A DNA stretch of 64,000 nt from Vallitalea maricola (lineage in GTDB: Bacteria > Bacillota > Clostridia > Lachnospirales > Vallitaleaceae): assembly GCF_036985595.1 (NCBI RefSeq), contig NZ_BTPU01000009.1:109839-173838 (forward strand), read 5' to 3'. Shown in pieces: positions 16,410 through 24,666 of the stretch. The first letter of the stretch is position 1. The number at the start of each line of letters is the position of its first letter. The notes below the pieces were generated by a model. That model ran no database searches. It was not told where the DNA came from and was given only the letters and a program-made list of their open reading frames with translations. The translations under genes were made by a program, and so were the position numbers.

Positions 16410-17276
16410 TTATTCTATTATAAATTCTAGTGAATCAGTTGCACCATCTGCGATTTCATATTTCTTGAATACAACAACTACTTGTTTATCACTGTTGATA
16501 TAGAAACCTTGGTCTTCACTAATACTTGTAAATCCTGCTTCTCCATCAAAGAATCCATAATGACGATCTTCACTAGGATTAGCTTTCAATTCTTCAATCT
16601 GTTTCCTAATGCTTTCATTGGCTCTATTAATGTAATCCTCACCAAGAATATCTTCTAATGTAAGTTCTTCATTGGTATTCAAATCAATGTTATAGTAATA
16701 TATTTCAGCATAAGCTGCCGCTAAAGTTTCATGATGATAAATTATAAATGATAAAATGGAATCATCAGAGTATTTTTTCTCATAATCAAGTTTGAATTCA
16801 ATTGGATGGTAATTCTCTTTTGTACCGCCTGTTGCAAAATATGCCTCTTTATATTCTTCTGCTCTTATTTCAGCTTCCTTGATTTGTTCATCCATCTTAG
16901 CTTGTATTTCTTTATTAATCTTATCTTGTATTTCTTTGTCGTTAAGACCATCTACTTCTGGTATTGTCACATCTTCTGTTATGGTATCAGTTTCACGTTC
17001 ATAATCTACAAAAGTCAATACCTCTGCAACTTTACCTAAAACAGGTACATTGGCTATTGACTTAGCCAAAGATTCATTTGTATTAATTGCAAGTACAAAC
17101 ATACTACATACTGCAAGAGCGGCAACTGCCACTTTTAATCCTCTGCCGAATCTAATTTTTCTCTTTCTTACCTCTTTATCAGCTTTTTGGATTGTTTTAT
17201 CAACCATATGATCTAACTCCTCTGGAATAATTATATTCTTATACTCTCGTTTGATATTATTTAATTTATCCTCCAT
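16410..17276 (-). CDS. RsiV-like anti-sigma factor (DUF3298 type)
   Basis: A 288-residue protein with a cytoplasmic N-terminal part (about 1-50), one membrane segment (about 58-80) and a large extracytoplasmic domain. The latter has the RsiV/DUF3298 features 'LTLEDILGED' and 'FYINSDKQVVVVFKKYEIADGATDSLEFII'. In Bacillus subtilis RsiV holds SigV and is cleaved when lysozyme binds. A similar envelope-stress role is inferred here. The ATG at 17276 follows GAGGTG by 7 bases; a GTG overlapping the sigma stop is less likely. It directly follows the sigma gene in the same operon. Confidence 0.85.
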   Translation of the reverse strand: MEDKLNNIKREYKNIIIPEELDHMVDKTIQKADKEVRKRKIRFGRGLKVAVAALAVCSMFVLAINTNESLAKSIANVPVLGKVAEVLTFVDYERETDTITEDVTIPEVDGLNDKEIQDKINKEIQAKMDEQIKEAEIRAEEYKEAYFATGGTKENYHPIEFKLDYEKKYSDDSILSFIIYHHETLAAAYAEIYYYNIDLNTNEELTLEDILGEDYINRANESIRKQIEELKANPSEDRHYGFFDGEAGFTSISEDQGFYINSDKQVVVVFKKYEIADGATDSLEFIIE

Positions 17277-17287
17277 TAGTTGGCACC

Positions 17288-17776
17288 TCACTTATCTAAT
17301 ATTACCTTGAGTTTATCTATTCCATTATATAATCTTGATTTAACAGTATTAATATTTAAACCTGTTATATCAGCAACCTCCTCAATCTTCATATCCTCAA
17401 AAAACCGTAATACAATTATGGTCCTATATTTGATATCAAGTTTTTCAATGGCATGATAGAGATCTATTTTATCGGCAATATCAATATTCTCTCTCTCAAT
17501 TGATTCGGGGAAATCATTTGTTATAATAAGTCTCTTGTTCTTTCTTAAGTAACTTATGGATGTGTTGACTATTATAGAAAACATCCATGTTTTTAATTTA
17601 TTAATATTTTTTAATTTATGTACGGATGTAAGGCCCTTGTAAATAGAATCTTGGACAATGTCAAGTGCCGATTCTCTATTATGTACATGGCTGTAAGCTA
17701 ATCTATAGAAATCTTCTTGATGAATCTTAATAAACTCAACAAGCTTGTTGTAATTATAATTGTTAAATGTCGACAT
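17288..17776 (-). CDS. ECF sigma factor (SigV-like)
   Basis: A 162-residue ECF sigma factor. Region 2 lies at about residues 15-80 ('YRLAYSHVHNRESALDIVQDSIYKGL' and 'LKTWMFSIIVNTSISYLRKN'). Region 4 lies at about 105-160 ('LDIKYRTIIVLRFFEDMKIEEVADITGLNINTVKSRLYNGIDKLK'). The gene pairs with the RsiV-like anti-sigma gene just downstream. An ECF-type promoter (CAAC, 17 bases, CGTC) lies 30 bases upstream, so it probably drives its own expression when released. The SD GGAGG is 12 bases from the ATG, slightly far. Confidence 0.88.
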   Translation of the reverse strand: MSTFNNYNYNKLVEFIKIHQEDFYRLAYSHVHNRESALDIVQDSIYKGLTSVHKLKNINKLKTWMFSIIVNTSISYLRKNKRLIITNDFPESIERENIDIADKIDLYHAIEKLDIKYRTIIVLRFFEDMKIEEVADITGLNINTVKSRLYNGIDKLKVILDK

Positions 17777-17805
17777 TAGTTTTTTTTACCTCCTTACATT
17801 GATAA

Positions 17806-17830
17806 GACGTTTGAAATATATAAAAAGTTG
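17806..17830 (-). promoter_or_regulatory. ECF-type autoregulatory promoter of the sigma/anti-sigma operon
   Basis: Read leftward: CAAC (17830-17827), 17 bases, then CGTC (17809-17806). This matches the AAC/CGTC pattern recognised by SigV-group ECF sigma factors and lies directly before the sigma gene. Confidence 0.6.
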
Positions 17831-17997
17831 GTATTATTTGAAAAAAGTTGAATATATTTTTTTCATATGCTATATTAGGTTAAGGTCTATTTTTAACTGA
17901 AGTTCAACTCAGCAATTAGTATACTTTATATTTCTAATAATTGAAATGGTAAAAATAAGATATTAAAACAATATTTATATAGAAAGGGTCGATAGCT

Positions 17998-18948
17998 ATG
18001 AACTCTGCAAAACGTGGTAATAAATTCATATTGATACTTATACTAATAATGACACTGGTTCCTGAAATCATTGGATATCTAGCATTGCATTTAAATTTTA
18101 AGCTGACTTCTGTTAGTGCTATATTAATACCTCAGCTTGGTTTCATTGTAATTCCAGTTATTCTATACTTCATGATTACAAGACAACCTGTTAAAAAAAC
18201 ATTATTGTTCAATAAACTTGATATCATAAATGTTCTATTAGCGATAGGAATTGGATTATTGATACAACCTCTATTAAGTCTTATTAATCTAGTATCACAA
18301 ATATTTTTTGAAAATAAGATATCAGGCACTATTTTTACATTAGCAGAATTTCCATTATGGCTGCTACTTATATTAGTTGCAGTACTACCTGCAATCAATG
18401 AAGAAATAGTTACTAGAGGAATACTTCTAACCAATTATAAAAACGTGAATATTTTTAAAGCAGCTCTAGTAAGTGGTCTATCCTTTGGTATGCTTCATAT
18501 GAATGCAAATCAATTTTCTTATGCATTTGTCATGGGTACAATATTATTCATACTAGTCAAGATAACAGGCTCTATATTTTCTAGTATGCTCATACACTTT
18601 TTGATTAATGGTTTACAAATGGTTATTGCCAAATTAGCATTATTCCTGCAAGAGATATTTGGAAACTCAATTGATTATGACTTGATTGCACAAGAAGCAG
18701 TAAGTAAGGATGCAATTATTTCTTTATTGCCTATACCACTTGTACTTACTTTTATTACATTACCACTAGTATTTCTATTGTTTTATGCAGCTGTTAAACA
18801 TAATAAAAAGGAATACCTGTTTGTTAAAGCCCCTGCTGAAGAAATAGAACCTATAAAAAATAAAGATAAAATATTTGATGTTTATCTAATTTCATCAATA
18901 ATTATTTTTATTGCTCATGTAATTATAAAAGAGATTCTCGTACTTTAG
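17998..18948 (+). CDS. CPBP family intramembrane metalloprotease (Abi/CAAX type)
   Basis: A 316-residue membrane protein with about eight hydrophobic segments and the CPBP motifs: EExxxR in 'INEEIVTRGILLTNY' (about residue 136), 'SGLSFGMLHMN' with the metal-binding His (about 166) and 'SIFSSMLIHFLINGLQM' (about 195-210). Members act as intramembrane proteases or in bacteriocin self-immunity. The ATG follows GAAAGGG. It starts about 220 bases upstream of and divergent from the sigma factor operon, and an envelope role is plausible but unproven. Confidence 0.88.
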   Translation: MNSAKRGNKFILILILIMTLVPEIIGYLALHLNFKLTSVSAILIPQLGFIVIPVILYFMITRQPVKKTLLFNKLDIINVLLAIGIGLLIQPLLSLINLVSQIFFENKISGTIFTLAEFPLWLLLILVAVLPAINEEIVTRGILLTNYKNVNIFKAALVSGLSFGMLHMNANQFSYAFVMGTILFILVKITGSIFSSMLIHFLINGLQMVIAKLALFLQEIFGNSIDYDLIAQEAVSKDAIISLLPIPLVLTFITLPLVFLLFYAAVKHNKKEYLFVKAPAEEIEPIKNKDKIFDVYLISSIIIFIAHVIIKEILVL

Positions 18949-19002
18949 AAGTTAATGGAATGTATTAATTCACAATGAATTACATACTTATTACAATAAG
19001 AC

Positions 19003-19058
19003 GGGGATGTAGGGTAATACATTTTATAATGTTCAAAAATGTATTACCCTACATCCCC
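19003..19058. repeat. Perfect 23-base inverted repeat between convergent genes
   Basis: Left arm 19003-19025 begins GGGGATGTAGGG and right arm 19036-19058 ends CCCTACATCCCC, with a 10-base loop. The stem is far longer than a normal terminator and has no real T-run. It sits between the CPBP gene and the small leftward ORF, so it may act as a two-way terminator or be a remnant of a small mobile repeat. Confidence 0.75.
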
Positions 19059-19065
19059 AATTGAT

Positions 19066-19218
19066 TTATTTCTTCTTAGTATATTTTCCTAATAATTTTT
19101 CCAGATAATTTTCCATATCATCTAGACTTTTCGTAATATTGAACTGCTGCTTTTTCTTGTTCTTCTTCCCATAACTTTGTTGCAGATACCTATATTTGAC
19201 TTTATCAGAAAACTTCAT
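19066..19218 (-). CDS. Small basic protein (50 aa)
   Basis: A 50-codon frame starting MKFSDKVKYRYLQQSYGKKN, strongly basic (Lys-rich) with a short acidic helix 'KSLDDMENYLEKLLG'. The ATG follows AGGAGA at good spacing. The 23-base inverted repeat follows the stop. It has no membrane segment and no known domain that I recognise. Such size and charge would fit a nucleic-acid or ribosome-associated protein, but nothing in the sequence proves this. Confidence 0.65.
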   Translation of the reverse strand: MKFSDKVKYRYLQQSYGKKNKKKQQFNITKSLDDMENYLEKLLGKYTKKK

Positions 19219-19332
19219 ACATTCTCCTGTATTATTAAAGTACTGATCCTTTAATAATATAAAATATTATTCTATAATATTATATGAGAATTTGGTAGTT
19301 AAGGGACTTTTTCCTATTAATTATTCTGTTTA

Positions 19333-19926
19333 CTACTTAATGTTAATTATAAAATTAATCTTTTCATCATCGGTTTTTTCACTATCCAATACATTAAAGG
19401 CGATTTCACTTACACCCTTGTCTACTGCTGCAAATGCCCAGTAGTGCTCTATATATTGTTCTTGTTGTTGTTTTGATTCACTGATTAATATTACCGATTC
19501 GGTTTCCTTTTCATATTCATAGCTTGCATCTGTTTCTTGCAATATAATAGCAACAATATTTTTTTCCTTAACCGTTGTTTCCCTATTATCTATATCTAGA
19601 ACTACATCTGGGAATACCCCCAGATATCCACTTAATGTTTCTCTGCTATCTACAGATATAATTTCATCTTTATCATTAGCGATGATCTTTATTACATTAT
19701 GCTGCAGGGGATAATCAGTAACCCTAAAAGACTTGATTGTTTCAAACATAACTATATTACCTATTAAAAAATCTTTAGACACTCCATCTTCAAACATAAC
19801 TTCTTCTGTTATATCTACAATAATATAATTTTTCTTATCTAAAGTTTCAACAACAAATTCGTCATCATTTTTTATTTCTATTATTTTACCTATGAACGTT
19901 GACCTGCTATTGCCATCCTCTAACAT
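19333..19926 (-). CDS. Hypothetical protein, chagasin-like C-terminal pattern
   Basis: A 197-residue acidic protein with no signal peptide or membrane segment and high beta content. The first 90 residues look like one or two small barrels ('GKIIEIKNDDEFVVETLDKKNYIIVDITEEV'). The last 35 ('HYWAFAAVDKGVSEIAFNVLDSEK...INFIINI') resemble the final strands of chagasin-type protease inhibitors, though the Asn-Pro-Thr loop was not seen and no export signal exists. The ATG follows GAGGGTGA. I do not recognise the family with confidence. Confidence 0.6.
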   Translation of the reverse strand: MLEDGNSRSTFIGKIIEIKNDDEFVVETLDKKNYIIVDITEEVMFEDGVSKDFLIGNIVMFETIKSFRVTDYPLQHNVIKIIANDKDEIISVDSRETLSGYLGVFPDVVLDIDNRETTVKEKNIVAIILQETDASYEYEKETESVILISESKQQQEQYIEHYWAFAAVDKGVSEIAFNVLDSEKTDDEKINFIINIK

Positions 19927-20010
19927 GAGTTCACCCTCTTTTTTAAGGTATTCTTATATTAGTTTTCTCATATTAAAGGTATGTGAAATACTGCAAAATA
20001 TACATATTTT

Positions 20011-20592
20011 TTATATTTTCACTAAATTATTAATCTCATCTTCATCTACTTCCAAGTCAGTTATTATCTTATCAAACATAATACCTACAAATATATTGTT
20101 CTCTAAATATTCATTATTGAAAAGTGTATCAAAGTAACCTTTTCTAAAATCTTCTAAAGTTTCCTCTTCATCTTTCACTAATCCTACACCAATTTCCATA
20201 TCATAGATGTTGAATAACTTATCAAACAATTCTCTATCAAAGTTATTTTGGGGCAGTATGAAACCTAGTTTATAAGATGAATTCTTATTCTTGGCACCTA
20301 GCATTACTCCAAAAACAGATTTTTTGTTAGTATTTTCTATAGGTACTACAACGTTACTGAACCCCTTATCCTTAATATATTTTTCAATTATTTTTATGTT
20401 GTCCATTGGTACACTATTATCTACTGCACAACATAGATTCGTATTAATCGTAACAAATAGCTGTTGATCTTTTATCAACGTATTTAATACATCAAACCTG
20501 AAATCTTTCTTATACTTATCTTTTAATTTGAAGAAATCAATAAATGTTCTACCTAATTTTTCATCTTTTTTAATCTTGATTTTACTTTTCAT
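20011..20592 (-). CDS. Hypothetical cytosolic protein
   Basis: About 193 residues from the ATG at 20592. The protein has a basic N-terminus, then mixed alpha/beta ('LIKDQQLFVTINTNLCCAVDN', 'GFSNVVVPIENTNKKSVFGVML') and an acidic C-terminus ('DLEVDEDEINNLVKI'). No signal peptide, membrane segment or catalytic motif is visible. The start is uncertain: AAGGA lies 12 bases before this ATG, while two earlier in-frame starts (TTG, ATG) lack a site. It lies about 85 bases upstream of the 19926 gene on the same strand, so the two may be co-transcribed. Confidence 0.6.
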   Translation of the reverse strand: MKSKIKIKKDEKLGRTFIDFFKLKDKYKKDFRFDVLNTLIKDQQLFVTINTNLCCAVDNSVPMDNIKIIEKYIKDKGFSNVVVPIENTNKKSVFGVMLGAKNKNSSYKLGFILPQNNFDRELFDKLFNIYDMEIGVGLVKDEEETLEDFRKGYFDTLFNNEYLENNIFVGIMFDKIITDLEVDEDEINNLVKI

Positions 20593-20929
20593 CCTGAATA
20601 ACATTCCTTTCAAATTTTTAACAAATCTACTTGCTAGCTATATTATACTCTAATATAGCTGTTTACTAAAGCTTTTTGATTTTATATTTAAAATTATTCT
20701 TAATTATATATTTTTAATCATCTAGTTATATTATGCTTTTTTATCTTATATCATGCTATATTTTTTATACAACAAATTCAACATTAATGTTAATATTTGA
20801 TTAACATTGACTAACATACTTTTATGTGCTACTATTTTATTTGTAATATGCATATTATTAATATTTTATTATTATTTACTATTTTCTGTAATTTTAATTT
20901 TAGATACAAAAGTACCTATTGTATTAAAT

Positions 20930-20959
20930 TTTACACCAATTTAGTAACACCTGTATAAT
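20930..20959 (+). promoter_or_regulatory. Promoter of the secreted-protein gene at 20981
   Basis: TTTACA (20930-20935), an 18-base spacer and TATAAT (20954-20959), about 22 bases before the ATG. The rest of the 20614-20929 spacer is AT-rich and holds nothing else that I can support. Confidence 0.65.
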
Positions 20960-20980
20960 ATAGAAAGGAATGAATTAACA

Positions 20981-22240
20981 ATGAAAAAATTCTTATCAAT
21001 AATTTTAGTATTAACTCTACTATCTGTACCAACCTATGTTTTTGCTCAACCTTCATCGGGAACAAATTACAATGCAGTAGCAACAATTTGTGATACTAAT
21101 TCGATACAAAACAACGAAACTACAAATGGTCATGACCGAGTAAAAATATCAATCAATCAGCTCAACTTGTCAAACAAAAAGTTATATTTAATAGGTTCAC
21201 TACAATCAGGTGAAATTTTTAATATTATTGCTACGCCCAAAAAAGCTTCTAATAAAAATAATATTGTATATTTTACGCCTGACAAAAACCAAGGAGATTT
21301 TAATATAATAAATATCTCGTATCAAGATAATCCATCAAATGGAATAATATATCATGATGAGTATAAAAATAAATCTAAAAATATATTAAAGGTTTATTTA
21401 CAAAATAAACATAATAAAAAAATACTAATATTAGAAATATTTAATTTGCAAATACAAGAATTAAATAAACTTCTATATACTGATTTAAAGCAAGATGATA
21501 ATTTACAATATTGGTATACTAGAGTTATTAAACCTGAAGTTTCCCAAAAAGAAATTGCTGACAATACATTTACTTTAAAATCATCAGCATACACCAAAGA
21601 AAGAAATAATCCAGCAATCCATACGCTAAAATATAATATTGGTGGTGCTACTGTTTACCATAATATGGAAGTACATAGACAAATACGATATCCTTCAAGT
21701 TTTAATGGTGATAATGAAAAAGCATTTTATACTAAAATTCTTGTTGCGAGAGAGTGGACAAGATGTTATGATATACCTTCTCTTAACGATGAAAATGGAT
21801 CTGCAATTGAATTAAGAAGATGTGGAATAGACATAGCGACATCACCTTATCAAGTAATTGAAGCAGTTTGTGTTGATGGTTTAATTTATAGAAATGCTAA
21901 AATAAATGCTAAAATTTCATTTAATACATCAATGAATCTAAAAAATATGATTACAATTACTTTTTCATATGAATCAAGTAAAGCTGCTCTAGATATTAAC
22001 AAACATGATAACTTATTTGACGATACTAGACAAGCTGGCGTAGTCACAGATTGGGATGATATAATTAGAGGCGGTAATCATTTTATTGGTCAACGTTGGA
22101 TTATATCTAACACAAAACCTTTAAGCGGACAAAATTATTTAAAAGCCAGATTTAAGTATTTAGTTGGTTTTCCTTTAGATGAAACTGAAACTGAAACTAT
22201 AACAACTAATGAATACACTGTTACATTTGATATGGAATAG
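20981..22240 (+). CDS. Secreted protein of unknown function
   Basis: A 419-residue protein with a signal peptide (KKFLSIILVLTLLSVPTYVFA, cleavage near residue 22), then about 400 residues without membrane segments. The first half is Asn/Lys-rich. The second half, from about 195, is a beta-rich domain with 'GGATVYHNMEVHRQIRYPSSF', 'REWTRCYDIPSLNDENGSAIELRRCG' and 'GGNHFIGQRWIISN'. Cysteines near 263 and 284 could form a disulfide. The ATG follows AAAGGAA. It has its own promoter and is followed by a hairpin and a small membrane-anchored gene. I do not recognise the family. Confidence 0.7.
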   Translation: MKKFLSIILVLTLLSVPTYVFAQPSSGTNYNAVATICDTNSIQNNETTNGHDRVKISINQLNLSNKKLYLIGSLQSGEIFNIIATPKKASNKNNIVYFTPDKNQGDFNIINISYQDNPSNGIIYHDEYKNKSKNILKVYLQNKHNKKILILEIFNLQIQELNKLLYTDLKQDDNLQYWYTRVIKPEVSQKEIADNTFTLKSSAYTKERNNPAIHTLKYNIGGATVYHNMEVHRQIRYPSSFNGDNEKAFYTKILVAREWTRCYDIPSLNDENGSAIELRRCGIDIATSPYQVIEAVCVDGLIYRNAKINAKISFNTSMNLKNMITITFSYESSKAALDINKHDNLFDDTRQAGVVTDWDDIIRGGNHFIGQRWIISNTKPLSGQNYLKARFKYLVGFPLDETETETITTNEYTVTFDME

Positions 22241-22246
22241 TGTATA

Positions 22247-22277
22247 CTTCATACGAGAAATATTTTCTCGTATGAAG
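22247..22277 (+). repeat. Intercistronic hairpin
   Basis: Perfect 14-base arms CTTCATACGAGAAA (22247-22260) and TTTCTCGTATGAAG (22264-22277) with a 3-base loop. It lies between the secreted-protein gene and the next gene. No T-run follows, so it may stabilise the upstream message or reduce read-through. Confidence 0.7.
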
Positions 22278-22305
22278 CTTAATTATAAGCGAAAGAAGGT
22301 ATAAT

Positions 22306-22836
22306 ATGAAAAAAAATTTCGTTAAATTTTTTACTATATTTTTAATGATTCTCTTATTATTTGTGACCTTTAATCTTAATAAATCATATAGAAAAAATAC
22401 TGAACTATATAAATTAAACATTGATAGTCTTATATTAAGTTTAGACTACATAAGTTATCAATTTGAAATCCCTATTCGTAATAAAAGAGATATGAATATT
22501 GAAGAAAAAGCTAAAATTCAAGCCGCACTTGGTATGTTGGAAAACAGTACAATAAAGCAAATTAAAGCATTGAATGTAAATCCTCAGATATACATCATTG
22601 GAAAAATATTTACTGAAGAATATGATTTTGTTGGATATATAGACATTGATTCTGTGGAAGGTAAAAAATTAATGAACCAAGTTGGGGTAGAATTAAATTA
22701 TGTATTAAATCAACTAACCGAAGTTAAAAAAAATGGTTATAAAGCAAAACAAATGAATGAAACTATAGATAATATCCTTAATTACCCAGAATGGAATGAG
22801 CAAGTCGCTAAACAGATAGAATCATATCTAAAATAA
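22306..22836 (+). CDS. Membrane-anchored small protein, function unknown
   Basis: A 176-residue protein with one N-terminal membrane segment (about residues 8-26: 'FTIFLMILLLFVTFNLN') and an extracytoplasmic helical domain. The domain includes 'IEEKAKIQAALGMLENSTIKQIKAL' and 'YVLNQLTEVKKNGYKAKQMNETIDN', which could form a helical bundle. The ATG follows GAAAGAAGG. It follows the secreted protein by 66 bases including a hairpin, so the pair may be one operon at the cell surface. No named family is recognised. Confidence 0.65.
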   Translation: MKKNFVKFFTIFLMILLLFVTFNLNKSYRKNTELYKLNIDSLILSLDYISYQFEIPIRNKRDMNIEEKAKIQAALGMLENSTIKQIKALNVNPQIYIIGKIFTEEYDFVGYIDIDSVEGKKLMNQVGVELNYVLNQLTEVKKNGYKAKQMNETIDNILNYPEWNEQVAKQIESYLK

Positions 22837-22934
22837 TTCATATAAAAATTTTTATTTGGATTATTTGTTTTCTACTTGCTCATAAGTTTTGATACATTAA
22901 GTACTAATTATCCTTTATGGGAATATAATATAAA

Positions 22935-23582
22935 TTAAATATGCTTTTCCTTAAATGCCTCCAACCTACAAATAGGCAGACCAAGACTAACAAATTTTTC
23001 TTCATATTCAGTCATGGTATTACCTTCAACATAATCACTGTTATGCAAATGCCTAGTGACTTTTTCTGTTTTCCAACCATATTTTTCAATCTCTTCTAGA
23101 GAGAATTCGAATAGGTTTTTGTTATCTGTCTTGAAACATATTCTGCCATTAGGTGATAAGACTTTTTCATATCTTTCCAAAAAATCATGGTGTGTAAGTC
23201 TCCTTTTGGCATGTCTATCTTTCGGCCATGGATCAGAAAAATTAAGATAAATCCTTTCTATTTCTCCCTCTTCAAACACATCAAGTATTTGTTCAACATC
23301 CATTCTTATTGCATATACATTATCAAGCTCTTCGTCTTCTAGATTATCAAGAGCTCTTACTAATACTTTCGTAAATTTCTCAAACCCAATATAATTGATA
23401 TTAGGGTTATTCTTAGCTAAGGTTGTGATAAATTTTCCTTTACCCATACCAATTTCTATATGTATAGGATTGTCATTCCCAAATTTTTCATTCCATTTTC
23501 CTTTATAATCCTTTTCATTCTCTATTATTCTTGAATGCTCTGATACTTTTTTATCTGAACCTTTAACATTTCTTAATCTCAT
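22935..23582 (-). CDS. trmB: tRNA (guanine-N7-)-methyltransferase
   Basis: A 215-residue SAM-dependent enzyme that makes m7G46 in tRNA. It shows the SAM motif 'IHIEIGMGKGKFITTLA' (about 41-57), 'NYIGFEKFTKVLVRAL', the signature 'IYLNFSDPWPKDRHAKRRL' (about 114-132) and 'FKTDNKNLFEFSLE' (about 155-168). The ATG follows AAGGAG by 8 bases. It is convergent with the small membrane gene and transcribed alone. Length is standard. Confidence 0.95.
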   Translation of the reverse strand: MRLRNVKGSDKKVSEHSRIIENEKDYKGKWNEKFGNDNPIHIEIGMGKGKFITTLAKNNPNINYIGFEKFTKVLVRALDNLEDEELDNVYAIRMDVEQILDVFEEGEIERIYLNFSDPWPKDRHAKRRLTHHDFLERYEKVLSPNGRICFKTDNKNLFEFSLEEIEKYGWKTEKVTRHLHNSDYVEGNTMTEYEEKFVSLGLPICRLEAFKEKHI

Positions 23583-23705
23583 AAATATGCTCCTTAAATA
23601 TTGTTAAAATCTATATTGAATATAATATAAAAAGTAAGAATGACCTGTTAATCATTTTATAATTATTATGGTTTATGTTTTAAGATTTGTCAATTAATCA
23701 AATAC

Positions 23706-23733
23706 AAAAAAAACCTATCCCAGCGGATAGGTT
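23706..23733 (-). terminator. Orphan terminator upstream of trmB
   Basis: Arms AACCTATCC and GGATAGGTT around CAGC; read leftward it is followed by eight T. It lies about 125 bases upstream of trmB on the same strand, with no annotated gene before it, so a short leftward transcript from 23,740-24,120 is implied. The rest of the 23583-24123 spacer is AT-rich with no frame that I can support. Confidence 0.75.
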
Positions 23734-24123
23734 AAAAGTTTTTATATATAAATAAAAGGGGGGGTAGTTTCTACATAATTATCCTATCATATAAATATGT
23801 CCAAATTGTGAATTTAATATTACTATTATATGTAAAGTTAATATCCTATTATAAACAATTTATTTCATTAAAAAGTTAGTTATATACCTATAAATCAAGC
23901 TTTAACAAAATAATTGCAATTTATTATTAAGGTAGTAATATTACAAATTAATGTCATAATAATACATATGTTCCAAATATTACTATAAGAATTTAGTCCT
24001 ATAAGTTACTTATTTTTCACAAAAAGTAAGAATGGTTAAATTATATACAAGCATAATATCATTTCAAAACAAGAATAGAATTCCATTTATTTGTATAGCC
24101 TAACATTAAGATAAATAATAATT

Positions 24124-24141
24124 TTGTGAAATAATTCAAAA
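24124..24141. promoter_or_regulatory. Rex-like operator upstream of the hydrogenase operon
   Basis: TTGTGAA-ATAA-TTCAAAA (24124-24141) is an imperfect palindrome close to the clostridial Rex site TTGTTAA-N4-TTAACAA. It lies 20 bases before the hydC start. Rex senses NADH/NAD and commonly controls fermentative redox genes. The identification is by pattern only. Confidence 0.5.
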
Positions 24142-24161
24142 TATATCAAGGAGGCAGATTA

Positions 24162-24653
24162 ATGGAAATAACAATTGATAAAAATGAAATAGAAAATTAT
24201 CAAAAACTTGATGAGATTATTTTAAAATATAAAGCTAAAAATGGTATGTTGATTTATATTTTAAAAAAAGCTCAAGACATCTTTGGATACCTTCCTATCA
24301 AGGTCCAATCATATATATCAGAAAAAATGGATATTCCCATATCTACTATTAATGGAGTTGTCAGCTTCTATTCCCTTTTCTCACAAGAACCAACTGGAAA
24401 ATATACTATAGGTGTCTGCCTAGGTACAGCATGCTATGTAAAAGGTGCCTCTGATATCTTAGAAGCAATCAAAGAAGAATTAGGCTTGGATGTTGGTGAA
24501 ACAACACACAATAAAATGTTCACATTAAAAGCGACTAGATGTATCGGTGCATGTGGACTAGCTCCAGTAATAACCATCAATGATGATGTATATGGGCGTC
24601 TATCTCCCTCAGATATACCTTCAATAATCCATAAATACACAAAAAACTCATAA
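24162..24653 (+). CDS. hydC: Electron-bifurcating [FeFe]-hydrogenase subunit HydC (NuoE-like)
   Basis: A 163-residue thioredoxin-like [2Fe-2S] protein of the NuoE/24-kDa family. The cluster ligands are in 'GVCLGTACYVKGA' (about 85-97) and 'TRCIGACGLAP' (about 126-136). In the HydABC enzyme this subunit passes electrons between the FMN subunit and HydA. The ATG follows AAGGAGG. It is the first gene of hydCBA, with 13 bases before hydB, and lies just after the Rex-like site. Confidence 0.93.
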   Translation: MEITIDKNEIENYQKLDEIILKYKAKNGMLIYILKKAQDIFGYLPIKVQSYISEKMDIPISTINGVVSFYSLFSQEPTGKYTIGVCLGTACYVKGASDILEAIKEELGLDVGETTHNKMFTLKATRCIGACGLAPVITINDDVYGRLSPSDIPSIIHKYTKNS

Positions 24654-24666
24654 AGGAGATGAGCTT

